A stretch of DNA of 64,000 bases from Candidatus Kinetoplastibacterium galatii TCC219 (GTDB lineage: Bacteria; Pseudomonadota; Gammaproteobacteria; Burkholderiales; Burkholderiaceae_B), in assembly GCF_000340905.1 (NCBI RefSeq), contig NC_020284.1, positions 124,001 to 188,000 on the forward strand, read 5' to 3'. The stretch's first letter is position 1. The number at the start of each line of letters is the position of its first letter. Position numbers and translations under genes: made by a program. Shown here one piece after another: positions 53,032-62,389 of the stretch. The notes under the pieces were generated by a model. It made no database searches and was not told the origin of the DNA. It saw nothing but the letters and a program-made list of their open reading frames with translations.

Positions 53032-53850
53032 ATGGATCAGTTTTTGGTTTTAATTAAGGCTTGCTTTCTAGGAATAGTAGAAGGTTTAACAGAATTTATT
53101 CCGGTTTCAAGTACAGCACACCTAATTTTTATTGGAAAGTTAATTAATTTTAATTCTTGCAATGGTATGGTTTTTGAGGTGTTTATACAGGTAGGGGCTA
53201 TATTCTCAGCAATATTCTTATTTAGATATTATATTTTTGATATATTATTAGGGGTTCTTAGATTAGATGTTAGATACTTGTTATTTTTAGCTAAAGTAAT
53301 ATTTTCTGTTATGCCATCTATTATTGTAGGAGCCATCTTTATAAGATATATAAAGAAATTATTTCTTTGTCCTAGTTTAATAGCTATTTCTCTTATAATA
53401 GGAGGATTGATAATTATCGCAGTTGAGAATAGAAGAAATATTAATTCTAAAGAGAAATCATGTTGCTACTCTGATTTGTATAATATTTCTATTAAGCAAT
53501 CTTTATGTGTAGGTTTCGCACAATGCATTTCCATGATACCTGGTGTATCTAGATTTGGAGCTACAGTTATAGGTGGTATGCTATCAGGACTTAGTAGAAG
53601 TATTGCCACAAGATATTCATTTATAATAGCTATACCTACTATGTTAGGAGCCTCTTTATATGATTTATGGTTCAACATAAACAACCTATCTTATATCGAT
53701 TTCTCAAGCATTTTTATTGGTTCCATATCAGCATTTATCTCCGCTTTTTTTTTAGTAAAATACATAGTAAGGTTTGTAGAGACAAACAGCTATATTGTTT
53801 TTGCATTATATAGAATAATGGTTGGTATTTTGATTTTATTTATATGTTAA
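53032..53850 (+). CDS. uppP: Undecaprenyl-diphosphatase UppP (BacA family)
   Basis: Recycles the undecaprenyl carrier used for peptidoglycan and other envelope polymers; integral membrane protein. The first motif GIVEGLTEFIPVSSTAHL is intact. The second usually reads PGxSRSGAT; here it is PGVSRFGAT, so the second Ser is Phe while Ser, Arg and Thr remain. Several membrane segments fill the rest of the 272 residues. I chose the ATG at 53032 (MDQFLVLIKACF), which matches relatives; the TTG at 53008 adds eight residues. It ends ten bases before the convergent lpxH gene with no terminator between. Confidence 0.93.
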   Translation: MDQFLVLIKACFLGIVEGLTEFIPVSSTAHLIFIGKLINFNSCNGMVFEVFIQVGAIFSAIFLFRYYIFDILLGVLRLDVRYLLFLAKVIFSVMPSIIVGAIFIRYIKKLFLCPSLIAISLIIGGLIIIAVENRRNINSKEKSCCYSDLYNISIKQSLCVGFAQCISMIPGVSRFGATVIGGMLSGLSRSIATRYSFIIAIPTMLGASLYDLWFNINNLSYIDFSSIFIGSISAFISAFFLVKYIVRFVETNSYIVFALYRIMVGILILFIC

Positions 53851-53859
53851 GAATTGTGT

Positions 53860-54642
53860 CTAGAAATCACAGTAATTTATGGTATTGTTTTTTACAATAA
53901 TCCATCCCCCTCTGGTTTTTTTAGAAAAATCATAATCCCAATCAGGCAGTACCCATCTTTCACAAATTTTATTATTCACGTGATAAGTATGTTTTTTCTT
54001 AATATGAGTGTGGCCATGTATCATTTTTGATAGACCATTAATATCTTTAAATTTTTTTTCTATCTCCAGCTCATTTATATCCATTACTTCTTTCGACTTA
54101 TTGATATTAGAAAATTTACTGTATTCTCGTAAGTTTTTTGCAATAATATTTCTTTCTGGTAAGCTTTTTTGCAAGAATTTTTTTTTCCAATCTTTATTAC
54201 GAACAGTTGTTCTGAATTTTTGATATTCTATGTCATCTGTACATAATTCGTCTCCATGACTAATCATTATTTCCTGATAATTATTTTCTAAAATTATCTG
54301 AGAATCAAGTATTAAAGATGCACTAGAAATATTAGAAAAATTTTCACCTAGCAAGAAATCTCTATTCCCAGGTAATATGTAAATACTTATATATTTAGAT
54401 GCTATTTTTATTGATTTAATTATTGTAAAAAGCCATAATGAATCATTACTTTTTATGAAATCGTCTCCTATCCAAGCATCAAAAATGTCTCCTAGTAATA
54501 TTAAATTACTTGAACTAGCTGATGCTTTTTCTAGGAATTTTATAAATATTTTTGAGGTTTTGGGAGTATGCTCAGATAGATGGAAATCTGAAGCCAGCCA
54601 TGTTTCCCCAAAAAAATTTATCTTATTCAATGATTTCGACAT
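53860..54642 (-). CDS. lpxH: UDP-2,3-diacylglucosamine diphosphatase LpxH
   Basis: Hydrolyses UDP-2,3-diacylglucosamine to lipid X in lipid A synthesis. The calcineurin-like metal motifs are complete: ASDFHLSE, LLGDIFDAWIGDD, LPGNRDFLLG, ISHGDELCTDD and MIHGHTHIKK. Length is 260 residues. Its start overlaps the end of ppiB by 20 bases, so they are coupled. Its presence suggests the symbiont still makes lipid A. Confidence 0.95.
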   Translation of the reverse strand: MSKSLNKINFFGETWLASDFHLSEHTPKTSKIFIKFLEKASASSSNLILLGDIFDAWIGDDFIKSNDSLWLFTIIKSIKIASKYISIYILPGNRDFLLGENFSNISSASLILDSQIILENNYQEIMISHGDELCTDDIEYQKFRTTVRNKDWKKKFLQKSLPERNIIAKNLREYSKFSNINKSKEVMDINELEIEKKFKDINGLSKMIHGHTHIKKKHTYHVNNKICERWVLPDWDYDFSKKTRGGWIIVKNNTINYCDF

Positions 54643-55126
54643 TTTCTATCTTAACATCATCGATCGGAACATCATTATAGAATCCTTTGCTTGAGGTTTT
54701 CATATTGTTTATTTTATCGACTACCTCTGTTCCTTCTATTACTTTGCCGAATACTGCATATCCCCAACCATTTGAAGTAGGTGATTTATGATCAAGAAAT
54801 CCATTGTCAGCAGTATTTATGAAAAATTGTGAGGTGGCAGAATGAGGATTATTTGTTCTTGCCATAGCTATAGTATAAATATTATTTTTTAAACCATTAT
54901 CTGCCTCGTTTTCTATGGGATTTTCTAGATTTTCTTTATTAGTTAAGCATGGTAATAATCCACCACCTTGTATCATAAATCCTTTTATAACACGGTGAAA
55001 TATTGTGCCGTTATAAAAATTTTTGTCTATATATTTTAAGAAGTTTTCAACTGTCTTTGGAGATTTTTCTTTATCAAGAAGAACAATAATACTGCCATAA
55101 TTTGTTTGTATTTTAGCTTTGCACAT
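54623..55126 (-). CDS. ppiB: Peptidyl-prolyl cis-trans isomerase, cyclophilin type (PpiB-like)
   Basis: A cytoplasmic-type cyclophilin of 167 residues. The core has TVENFLKYIDKNFYNGTIFHRVIKGFMIQGG with the catalytic Arg and Phe, followed by MARTNNPHSATSQFFIN and the GYAVFGKVIEG block. No signal peptide is seen. In Bordetella-like genomes a periplasmic PpiA precedes PpiB here; in this window only one copy is found between the TPR gene and lpxH, so one paralogue appears lost (inference). Confidence 0.93.
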   Translation of the reverse strand: MCKAKIQTNYGSIIVLLDKEKSPKTVENFLKYIDKNFYNGTIFHRVIKGFMIQGGGLLPCLTNKENLENPIENEADNGLKNNIYTIAMARTNNPHSATSQFFINTADNGFLDHKSPTSNGWGYAVFGKVIEGTEVVDKINNMKTSSKGFYNDVPIDDVKIENVEIIE

Positions 55127-55250
55127 GATTTATAAAATATCAGTTATTATTTGTGATTTTTTCTACAGTAAATGTAGAGTAATAATTCTATCATATTATG
55201 ATTAGCTAATTAAAATAGTTATCTTTTGTTGGTTAATTTGTTAATTACAT

Positions 55251-55826
55251 TTATATTTTTTTTGCAGTTTCATATATAGGACAACATTTTATAGACATAT
55301 TTATGTTATAAATTGCTTCATCTGCAAGTCCTTTTTCAGCACAGACAATTGCTAAGTTATTCCATAGCTCAGGAATTTCTGGAAACAAAATTGTCATTTC
55401 TTTATATAGTTCATAAGCTTTATCTTGATACCCTAGTTTATTTAATATAATTGCTTCCCTAAGAGCCAATTGTATATCTATACTTGTTCTATTATCACTT
55501 GTGTTTATTTTATTTTCTTTTACTAACTGTAGTGCATATTCATATTGATCATTTTCTATTAAAGAATCAATCTGTTCCTTTATGTGGGATTTTGTTTTTT
55601 TGATATAATTTTCTGAATTAGAATTTGTTTTTACTTGATCTTTATGAGAGCTCAAGTAACTGTTCTCAATTATTAATTTATTTAACCAGGTTTTATTATT
55701 TATATTTGATTTAGTTGTTTGTTGTGTTGTATAGTATTCTCCAGCTAATGTGGTTTTAGTTGAAACAATTAAATAAAGCATAAGAATTATAATAGATACG
55801 TTTATGCTATTTATTTTACACTTCAA
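55251..55826 (-). CDS. TPR-repeat protein, probable periplasmic or lipoprotein-like
   Basis: A 191-residue protein. An N-terminal hydrophobic segment (about residues 8-28, INVSIIILMLYLIVSTKT followed by TLAG) looks like a signal peptide. The C-terminal half shows tetratricopeptide-like helices (YEYALQLVKENKI, YQDKAYELYKEMTILFPEIPELWNNLAIVCAEKGLADEA with residue spacing of a TPR, split over about 110-180). It stops soon after the last repeat (CPIYETAKKI), and relatives near cysS seem longer, so the C-terminus may be trimmed. It lies upstream of ppiB and divergent from cysS. Function unknown. Confidence 0.75.
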   Translation of the reverse strand: MKCKINSINVSIIILMLYLIVSTKTTLAGEYYTTQQTTKSNINNKTWLNKLIIENSYLSSHKDQVKTNSNSENYIKKTKSHIKEQIDSLIENDQYEYALQLVKENKINTSDNRTSIDIQLALREAIILNKLGYQDKAYELYKEMTILFPEIPELWNNLAIVCAEKGLADEAIYNINMSIKCCPIYETAKKI

Positions 55827-56027
55827 AATAATATTCCTTTAAATGGGTATTGAATTGTATTTGGATCTCGTCCTTATGTGTATTATTTTGCTACCATTAA
55901 TGCTTCTATCCTGCAGATTTAACCACATAAGCACATATAACACAGCAAGTAGGTTATAAAGATACAATTATTGTGTAAGCTACTGATCTTTTAATTTTAA
56001 TATTAGGATTATTTTTAATATACCACT

Positions 56028-57479
56028 ATGTTGCAAATATATAATACGTTAACCAAAGCTAAAAGTGATTTTAAACCTATTAATGATAATGTAGTTAATA
56101 TGTATGTCTGCGGCATGACAGTTTACGATTACTGTCATCTAGGACATGCTAGGATAATGGTGGTTTTTGATGTAGTGCAGCGTTGGTTAAGGCATATCGG
56201 ATTTAATGTAAGATATGTCCGAAACATCACAGATATAGATGATAAAATTATCAACAAATCTTTGAGTGAAAACAAAAGTATAAGGGAAATTACTGATTTT
56301 TATGTGTCAGCTATGCATATGGATGAAAAGGCTTTAAGTATAGAAACTCCATTTAAAGAGCCTAGAGCAACTAATTATGTAAATGAAATGGTTAGCATTA
56401 TAAAATTGCTTGAAAACAAGGGGCTTGCTTATAAGTCATTAGACGGTGATGTTAATTTTTCAATTAAAAATTTTACTAATTATGGTAAGTTATCAGGGAT
56501 AAATTTAACCGAATTAAGATCTGGAAATCGTGTTCCAGTATCTTCTTTTAAGGCAGATCCTCTGGATTTTGTTTTATGGAAGTCTTCTAAAAAAGATGAT
56601 CCTGATGATAGTAAGTGGGAGTCTTGTTATGGACCAGGTCGTCCTGGATGGCATATAGAGTGTTCTGCAATGAGTAGATCTATATTAGGAAATCCTATAG
56701 ATATACATGGAGGTGGACCAGATCTTATATTCCCACATCATGAGAATGAGATAGCTCAAACCGAGGGGGCTTTTGATGTAAATCTTGCTAATTTCTGGAT
56801 GCACTGCGGATCTTTAATGGTTGATGATGCTAAAATGTCAAAATCGTTGGGCAACTACTACACTATTCGTCAAGCAGTTGGTAAAAAAATTTCACCTAAT
56901 GAGTTCTATTATGAAGTTAATACTCGAGAAGCAGAGATGTTAAGATTTTTTATAATAAGAAGTCATTATCGCAGCAAGCAAAATTATGCATTTGAGAATC
57001 TAGTAGATGCTCAAAATTCTTTAGACAAATTATACCTAACGCTCTTTAATATTAATGTAGAAGGAGATTGTGAGATTGATTGGAGCGACCAGTTCGCTAT
57101 TTCTTTTAAGTCGGCCATGAATGATGATTTCAATACACCTAGTGCTATAGCGATACTTTTTGACTTGGCATCAAAAGCAAATAAAAATAAATGTGTCCGT
57201 AGTGCAAAACAACTTAAATCTCTAGCTGGAGTGCTAGGTATTTTATCTCAAAATCCAACAGTTTATTTCTCAGAACCAACAAGATATAGAATTTCTGTAA
57301 ACAATGACTCATTAAATATAATCTCAAAAGAAGATATAGAGCATTTAATATATAAAAGGAGTAATTTTAAAAAGAATAATGATTATTTAGAAGCTGATAA
57401 AATTAGATCAATGTTAAATGATTCTGGTATTGAGCTAGAAGACAAATCTGATGGCACTACTAATTGGCGTCGTACCTAA
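56028..57479 (+). CDS. cysS: Cysteinyl-tRNA synthetase
   Basis: A class I aminoacyl-tRNA synthetase charging tRNA-Cys. The HIGH-like motif HLGH is at residues 37-40, preceded by the zinc-ligand Cys28 in YVCGMTVYD. The zinc/active-site block GRPGWHIECSAMS and the His pair in GGGPDLIFPHHENE follow. The KMSKS motif is in DAKMSKSLGNY near residue 269. The C-terminal helical domain ends near NWRRT. The 483-residue length is normal. The 201-base upstream gap to the divergent TPR gene holds no recognisable gene. Confidence 0.97.
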   Translation: MLQIYNTLTKAKSDFKPINDNVVNMYVCGMTVYDYCHLGHARIMVVFDVVQRWLRHIGFNVRYVRNITDIDDKIINKSLSENKSIREITDFYVSAMHMDEKALSIETPFKEPRATNYVNEMVSIIKLLENKGLAYKSLDGDVNFSIKNFTNYGKLSGINLTELRSGNRVPVSSFKADPLDFVLWKSSKKDDPDDSKWESCYGPGRPGWHIECSAMSRSILGNPIDIHGGGPDLIFPHHENEIAQTEGAFDVNLANFWMHCGSLMVDDAKMSKSLGNYYTIRQAVGKKISPNEFYYEVNTREAEMLRFFIIRSHYRSKQNYAFENLVDAQNSLDKLYLTLFNINVEGDCEIDWSDQFAISFKSAMNDDFNTPSAIAILFDLASKANKNKCVRSAKQLKSLAGVLGILSQNPTVYFSEPTRYRISVNNDSLNIISKEDIEHLIYKRSNFKKNNDYLEADKIRSMLNDSGIELEDKSDGTTNWRRT

Positions 57480-57510
57480 GGTAATTAATGTAAAGGATTA
57501 TTATATAAAA

Positions 57511-58137
57511 ATGCTATACATAAATTCCAGCCAACCTGATTATTGGGAACAAGCAGTTTCAGATCTCAAAAAAAAGGATAGGATCTTGAAGAGGATTATC
57601 CCATTATATTCAGAAAAAAAGCTTTTGCCTTCCGAGTCTCCTTTTATTACACTCGTTCACTCTATAGTAAACCAACAAATATCTACCAAATCAGCTTGTG
57701 TTATTTGGGGAAAATTTATAAAGATATTTGGCAAGCTTCCTTCTCCTGAAGATATTATATGCTGCAGACGAGAAAATTTAAATAGCATTGGTCTTCCAAG
57801 AAGAAAAGTAGAATACCTAAACGATCTTGCTATTCATTTTTATGAAAAAAAAATTAATCCTGATAAATGGGTTAGTATGGATGATGAGTCAGTTATTTCT
57901 GAGCTGTCTTCTATAAAAGGAATAGGACGTTGGACTTCAGAGATGTTTTTAATTTTTAGTTTATGTCGACCTGATGTTATGCCTTTAGATGATGCTGGAT
58001 TAATTAGAGCTATATCCCTCCACTATTTTAGTGGAGAACCAGTATCTCGTTTTGAGGCTAGAGAAGTTTCAATGGCATGGAGACCTTGGCGTACCGTTGC
58101 CTCTTGGTATTTATGGTGTAGCATAGAGCAGCAGTAG
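57511..58137 (+). CDS. DNA-3-methyladenine glycosylase, AlkA-like (HhH-GPD)
   Basis: A helix-hairpin-helix glycosylase that removes alkylated purines. The HhH motif is LSSIKGIGRWTSEMFLIF and the catalytic-Asp region MPLDDAGLIRAI; earlier TLVHSIVNQQISTKSA is typical of the family. I chose the ATG at 57511 (MLYINSSQPDYWEQA), giving 208 residues. The longer frame would start inside cysS. No Ada-like or AlkA N-terminal domain is present, as in the short betaproteobacterial form. It lies between cysS and accA, as in relatives. Confidence 0.9.
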   Translation: MLYINSSQPDYWEQAVSDLKKKDRILKRIIPLYSEKKLLPSESPFITLVHSIVNQQISTKSACVIWGKFIKIFGKLPSPEDIICCRRENLNSIGLPRRKVEYLNDLAIHFYEKKINPDKWVSMDDESVISELSSIKGIGRWTSEMFLIFSLCRPDVMPLDDAGLIRAISLHYFSGEPVSRFEAREVSMAWRPWRTVASWYLWCSIEQQ

Positions 58138-58176
58138 TATATAATATGTAATAGAATTATTACCTGAAATTTTAAT

Positions 58177-59136
58177 ATGCGAAATATATTCCTGAATTTT
58201 GAGCAACCCATAGCGGAATTAGAAGAAAAAATAGAGCAGATGCGTTATGTTCAGACTGATTCTGCAACAGATATATCTGATGAAGTAAGAAAATTAGAAA
58301 ACAAGAGCCAGCAACTAACTAAAGAGATTTATGCAAACCTAACTCCATGGCAAGTATCTATGGTTGCAAGACATCCACAACGTCCGCATACATTAGATTA
58401 TATAAATGGATTATTTAGCGATTTTAATGAGTTGCATGGCGACAGAATGTATTCTGATGATCAATCTATAATAGGCGGATTAGCAAGATTTAACGATAGA
58501 TCTTGTATGATAATTGGCCATCAGAAAGGTAGAGGTACAAAAGAGAGAGCAATGCGTAATTTTGGAATGCCTAAACCTGAAGGTTACAGAAAAGCACTGC
58601 GCTTGATGAGACTTGCAGAGAAATTCAATATTCCTATCTTTACTTTTATCGATACCCCTGGTGCCTATCCAGGAGTAGGAGCAGAAGAACGAGGTCAATC
58701 TGAAGCCATTGGTAGAAATTTGTACACAATGTCTGAGATAAAAGTGCCTATAATCACCACCATTATAGGAGAGGGTGGATCAGGTGGAGCTCTGGCCATT
58801 GCTATCGGAAACATAGTTTTAATGCTACAGTATTCCACCTATTCTGTTATTTCTCCTGAGGGTTGTGCTTCTATACTTTGGCGAAATTCTGATAAAGCTC
58901 CTGAGGCCGCAGATGCTTTAGCTATAATAGCCCAAAGGTTAAAAAATTTAGGATTGATAGATATAATAGTAAAAGAGCCAATGGGTGGGGCTCATAGAAA
59001 TTATGCGCTTATGTATCAATCATTACACAATGCTTTAACAGATGCTACTAAGCAGTTACATAGCTCAAATCCTGATTATTTTATTAAACAGAGACTCAGT
59101 AAAATATTATCCTTCGGTTCATTTCAAAAGCTTTAA
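58177..59136 (+). CDS. accA: Acetyl-CoA carboxylase carboxyltransferase subunit alpha
   Basis: With AccD, it transfers the carboxyl group from biotin to acetyl-CoA, the first step of fatty acid synthesis. The N-terminal helical region [15 protein letters not shown] is typical. The crotonase-like core has [34 protein letters not shown] and [15 protein letters not shown]. The 319-residue length is standard. It lies between the AlkA-like gene and tilS. No decay is seen. Confidence 0.96.
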   Translation: MRNIFLNFEQPIAELEEKIEQMRYVQTDSATDISDEVRKLENKSQQLTKEIYANLTPWQVSMVARHPQRPHTLDYINGLFSDFNELHGDRMYSDDQSIIGGLARFNDRSCMIIGHQKGRGTKERAMRNFGMPKPEGYRKALRLMRLAEKFNIPIFTFIDTPGAYPGVGAEERGQSEAIGRNLYTMSEIKVPIITTIIGEGGSGGALAIAIGNIVLMLQYSTYSVISPEGCASILWRNSDKAPEAADALAIIAQRLKNLGLIDIIVKEPMGGAHRNYALMYQSLHNALTDATKQLHSSNPDYFIKQRLSKILSFGSFQKL

Positions 59137-59154
59137 TAATTACTGGAACTAAAT

Positions 59155-60171
59155 ATGTATGTGGTTTCTAAACATCTTTATGATCCCTTAAAATACTCTT
59201 TACTTAATTTAGATACTATTCCTAAAAGAATTGCCGTGGGCCTTAGCGGGGGCATGGATTCTGCTATGTTATCAATAACTGCATCTAAGGTTGCCAGTGA
59301 TTTGAAGATTTCTCTATTTTTATTTCATATTAACCATTGTTTACAAAATGATTCTAACTATTGGTCTGAAAGAGCTCATGATCTAGCTAATCTATTGAAA
59401 ACTCCTTTTCATGAGAAGAAAATTTATGTAGATCGTAAAAGTAAATATGGTTTAGAAGCTTCTGCTAGAAATTCTAGATACAAGGCATTTGATGATTTGC
59501 TTGGTTTTTATGAAATAGAACATCTTTTTTTAGCTCATCATAAAGATGATCAGGCTGAAACCGTTATTTTAAGATTATTGCGTGGCTCGGGTATAAAGGG
59601 GATGGGTGCCATGAGAAATATTTCAATAAAAAATGGTAAATCATATATTAGACCTTGGTTAAATATACCTAAAGAAATAATTAGTTCTGAAATGAATCTA
59701 TTCTCGAACTCTACATCCTGGTATCCAGTTAACGATCCAACTAACGCAGATAATTCTACTGCAAGGTCTATTGTTAGAAATTGTTTAGCTCCTCAATTAG
59801 ATAAATATTGGCCAAAATGGAGGGATTCTCTGTACAGACATGCATCTCAAATGTCTATTGCCTCAGACATGTTAGAGAATTTTGCTAAATTAGATTTTGA
59901 TAAATTAAAGATTAATAATGATAGCAGTTTTTCGCTTTCTAGATGGCGTTCTATTGATTCAATTTATAGAAAAATACAAGTTTTAAGATATTGGTTTTTA
60001 ATAAATAATTTAAGTATGCCTTCAGAATCTTTTGTTAATAACCTATGCAGGCAACTTGCTAATTTACATTCACTAGGCTACGATAGATTTATGCAAGTTA
60101 AATATGGGGAACATGCTATATTGTGTCATAAGGGATTAGTATGGATAGAATTTTCTAAATTCAACAATTAA
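59155..60171 (+). CDS. tilS: tRNA(Ile)-lysidine synthase
   Basis: Converts C34 of tRNA-Ile(CAU) to lysidine, changing its reading from Met to Ile. The PP-loop motif VGLSGGMDSAML is at about residues 28-39. LFHINHCLQNDS, AHHKDDQAETVILRLLRGSGIKGM and RPWLNIPKEII follow. At 338 residues it lacks the full C-terminal domain of E. coli TilS (432), as do some shorter family members. It sits 18 bases after accA and 88 before lysC. Confidence 0.93.
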   Translation: MYVVSKHLYDPLKYSLLNLDTIPKRIAVGLSGGMDSAMLSITASKVASDLKISLFLFHINHCLQNDSNYWSERAHDLANLLKTPFHEKKIYVDRKSKYGLEASARNSRYKAFDDLLGFYEIEHLFLAHHKDDQAETVILRLLRGSGIKGMGAMRNISIKNGKSYIRPWLNIPKEIISSEMNLFSNSTSWYPVNDPTNADNSTARSIVRNCLAPQLDKYWPKWRDSLYRHASQMSIASDMLENFAKLDFDKLKINNDSSFSLSRWRSIDSIYRKIQVLRYWFLINNLSMPSESFVNNLCRQLANLHSLGYDRFMQVKYGEHAILCHKGLVWIEFSKFNN

Positions 60172-60259
60172 GGATATTATTTTTTAATATTTCGAGACAA
60201 AATCAATTTATTATTTTACAATAAGCAAGTTCATAATATTTTTTCATATAGAGTGTTAT

Positions 60260-61507
60260 ATGGCTTTATTCGTTCATAAGTACGGTGGAACATCGATGGG
60301 TTCTGTCGAGCGCATAAAAAATGTGGCTCGTCGCATAGCAAAGTGGCATGCAGCTGGTCACAAGATCGTAGTTGTTCCGTCAGCTATGTCTGGTGAAACA
60401 AATCGCCTGCTCGGTCTTGCTAGAGAGATTTCTCCTTTCCCTGATGTGAGAGAAATGGATATGTTAGCATCTACAGGGGAGCAGGCTAGTAGCGCTTTGT
60501 TGGCTATAGCTTTACAAAAGGAAGGAGTCTCTGCTAGAAGTTATGCTGGATGGCAAGTTCCAGTAAATACTGATTCTTCTTACACAAAAGCTAGAATCGT
60601 ATCTATAGAAGGGACTAAAGTTCAAGATGATCTAGCCCAAGGCAAGGTTGTTGTTATTACAGGATTTCAAGGAGTCGATCCAGAAGGAAATATAACAACC
60701 TTGGGTAGAGGTGGTTCTGATACTTCTGCAGTTGCTGTAGCTGCTGCTTTGAAGGCACAAGAGTGTTTAATATATACTGATGTAGATGGTGTTTATACGA
60801 CAGATCCTAGAGTGGTTCCAGAAGCTCGTAGACTTTCTCAGATTTCTTTTGAGGAAATGCTGGAAATGGCATCTCTTGGTTCTAAGGTATTACAGATAAG
60901 ATCTGTAGAATTTGCTGGCAAGTATAGTGTTCCTACTAGGGTATTGTCTTCATTGACTGATCCCCTTATTTCTCTTGAAATAGAAATGAGTTCAGGTACA
61001 TTAATTAATTTTGAGGAAGATGGGAAAATGGAATCTGCTGTAGTTTCTGGTATTGCTTTTAGTCGTGATGAAGCTAAGATTACCGTATTATCTGTTCCTG
61101 ACACTCCTGGTATTGCTCATTCAATCCTTGGTCCTGTAGCAGATGCTAATATAGAAGTTGATATGATTCTTCAAAACCAATCTGTTTCTGGTACCACCGA
61201 CTTTTCATTTACTGTAAATCGCAATGATTTTAAGCATACTGTTGATGTTCTGAGGAATCAAGTTATACCAGCTGTTAAAGCAAAAGATTTAGCTGTTGAT
61301 GAAAAGGTAGCTAAAGTGTCTATAGTTGGTGTTGGTATGCGTTCTCATGTTGGTATAGCAAGTTTAATGTTTAAGACCTTAGCCCAAGAGGGTATAAATA
61401 TTAAGATGATCAGTACTAGTGAAATAAAAACCTCTGTCATTATAGATGATAAATATATGGAGTTAGCTGTAAGAGCACTACATAAAGCATTTGATCTTGA
61501 TAAATAG
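60260..61507 (+). CDS. lysC: Aspartate kinase
   Basis: Phosphorylates aspartate, the entry to lysine, threonine and methionine. The N-terminal KYGGTSMGSVERI, GRGGSDTSAVA and YTDVDGVYTTDPR form the kinase domain. Two ACT domains follow (about 265-415), with ITVLSVPDTPGIAHSI and IVGVGMRSHVGIASLMF. At 415 residues it matches the monofunctional betaproteobacterial enzyme. The 88-base upstream gap is too short for a lysine riboswitch and none is seen. tRNA-Ser starts 15 bases after its stop, so it may share the transcript. Confidence 0.96.
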   Translation: MALFVHKYGGTSMGSVERIKNVARRIAKWHAAGHKIVVVPSAMSGETNRLLGLAREISPFPDVREMDMLASTGEQASSALLAIALQKEGVSARSYAGWQVPVNTDSSYTKARIVSIEGTKVQDDLAQGKVVVITGFQGVDPEGNITTLGRGGSDTSAVAVAAALKAQECLIYTDVDGVYTTDPRVVPEARRLSQISFEEMLEMASLGSKVLQIRSVEFAGKYSVPTRVLSSLTDPLISLEIEMSSGTLINFEEDGKMESAVVSGIAFSRDEAKITVLSVPDTPGIAHSILGPVADANIEVDMILQNQSVSGTTDFSFTVNRNDFKHTVDVLRNQVIPAVKAKDLAVDEKVAKVSIVGVGMRSHVGIASLMFKTLAQEGINIKMISTSEIKTSVIIDDKYMELAVRALHKAFDLDK

Positions 61508-61522
61508 AGATTAGTTTTAAAC

Positions 61523-61614
61523 GGAGGCATGCCCGAGTGGCTGAAGGGGCTCCCCTGCTAAGGGAGTGTGTGGCTAAAACTGCACCGTGAGTTCGAATCT
61601 CACTGCCTCCGCCA
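61523..61614 (+). tRNA. tRNA-Ser (anticodon GCT)
   Basis: A 92-base class II tRNA. Acceptor GGAGGCA/TGCCTCC, discriminator G, encoded CCA. Anticodon stem CTCCC/GGGAG around CTGCTAA gives anticodon GCT. A long variable arm is present, as expected for tRNA-Ser. It follows lysC by 15 bases. Confidence 0.95.
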
Positions 61615-61644
61615 TTTTTATGTATTTTAATACGTAGAGTATTG

Positions 61645-61673
61645 TTGCAGATTTTTTAAAAACAATATAGAAT
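61645..61673 (+). promoter_or_regulatory. Possible promoter of tRNA-Arg(ACG)
   Basis: TTGCAG (61645-61650), a 17-base spacer and TAGAAT (61668-61673). The -35 matches only half of the consensus. A start near 61680 gives a leader of about 20 bases before the tRNA. Confidence 0.45.
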
Positions 61674-61701
61674 TAGTGCGTATTAATTTAGGATGTTAAT
61701 T

Positions 61702-61778
61702 GCGCCCGTAGCTCAGTTGGATAGAGTACTTGGCTACGAACCAAGGGGTCGTGGGTTCAAATCCTGCCGGGCGCACCA
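61702..61778 (+). tRNA. tRNA-Arg (anticodon ACG)
   Basis: A 77-base tRNA. Acceptor GCGCCCG pairs with CGGGCGC, discriminator A, encoded CCA. The anticodon stem CTTGG/CCAAG with loop CTACGAA gives ACG, the A34 being normally edited to inosine by TadA. It is the third arginine tRNA in the window. Confidence 0.95.
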
Positions 61779-61829
61779 CTGGTTTATAAACACATATATT
61801 GAATCAGTTAATGATCATAAGTGATGAAG

Positions 61830-61855
61830 AGGTTTAGGATATTTATAATAAACCT
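61830..61855 (+). terminator. Weak hairpin after tRNA-Arg(ACG), possible terminator
   Basis: AGGTTTA (61830-61836) pairs with TAAACCT (61849-61855) around a 12-base loop, followed by ATTTGTAATTATTT. It lies between the tRNA and the convergent DUF1178 gene. AT-rich and short, so only a candidate. Confidence 0.35.
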
Positions 61856-61910
61856 ATTTGTAATTATTTCCTGATCACATGAGCTAATAATAGGTGGTTT
61901 TTTAGTTTAT

Positions 61911-62369
61911 TTAATGCATTGATGAAGGATCTTCTAGGAACTCAGGAATGCTTAGGACTTCTATTCCTTCTTCTTGTAAGGATTTATGTTCTTCTTTTGT
62001 AACCGTTCCTTTTATGGATCTTTTTTCTGCATCACCATCGTGAATTTTCCTAGCCACATCTGCAAAATTAGATCCCACATCCTCTGCTTCTTTTAGAATT
62101 TTGCGTATTCCTTTTATTATATTTATTTGTGTATTTGCGATATTAGTTTTATCTGACAGGCTATCTGTTTTTGTCTTATTAGTTACATCGGATCCGGAAT
62201 GTGTATTAACATAAGGAGCTGAAACTAATTTCGTAATTTCGCTAGAAGCACAGAATGGGCATTCTATTATTTTTTTAGAACGTTGATTATTAAACTCATC
62301 AGATGATGAGAACCATCCCTCAAAAATATGCCCGTAGTTACACTTTAAATCAAAAACTTTAACTGTCAT
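61911..62369 (-). CDS. DUF1178 family protein
   Basis: A 152-residue protein of the DUF1178 family, common in alpha- and betaproteobacteria, function unknown. The N-terminus MTVKVFDLKCNYGHIFEGWF and the IIECPFCAS pair suggest a small metal-binding fold, although the first cysteine is single rather than a CxxC pair. The C-terminal part has RGTVTKEE-like IKGTVTKEEHKSL and IPEFL. The middle (about 60-95) is low-complexity and variable. It follows efp by 20 bases on the minus strand, so it is probably in the same transcript. Confidence 0.88.
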   Translation of the reverse strand: MTVKVFDLKCNYGHIFEGWFSSSDEFNNQRSKKIIECPFCASSEITKLVSAPYVNTHSGSDVTNKTKTDSLSDKTNIANTQINIIKGIRKILKEAEDVGSNFADVARKIHDGDAEKRSIKGTVTKEEHKSLQEEGIEVLSIPEFLEDPSSMH

Positions 62370-62389
62370 GTTGTTTTATGATAATAAAT

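Noticed and set aside
60172-60259. Lysine riboswitch upstream of lysC
   Set aside because: The spacer to tilS is only 88 bases, much shorter than the lysine aptamer, and shows no stable stems.
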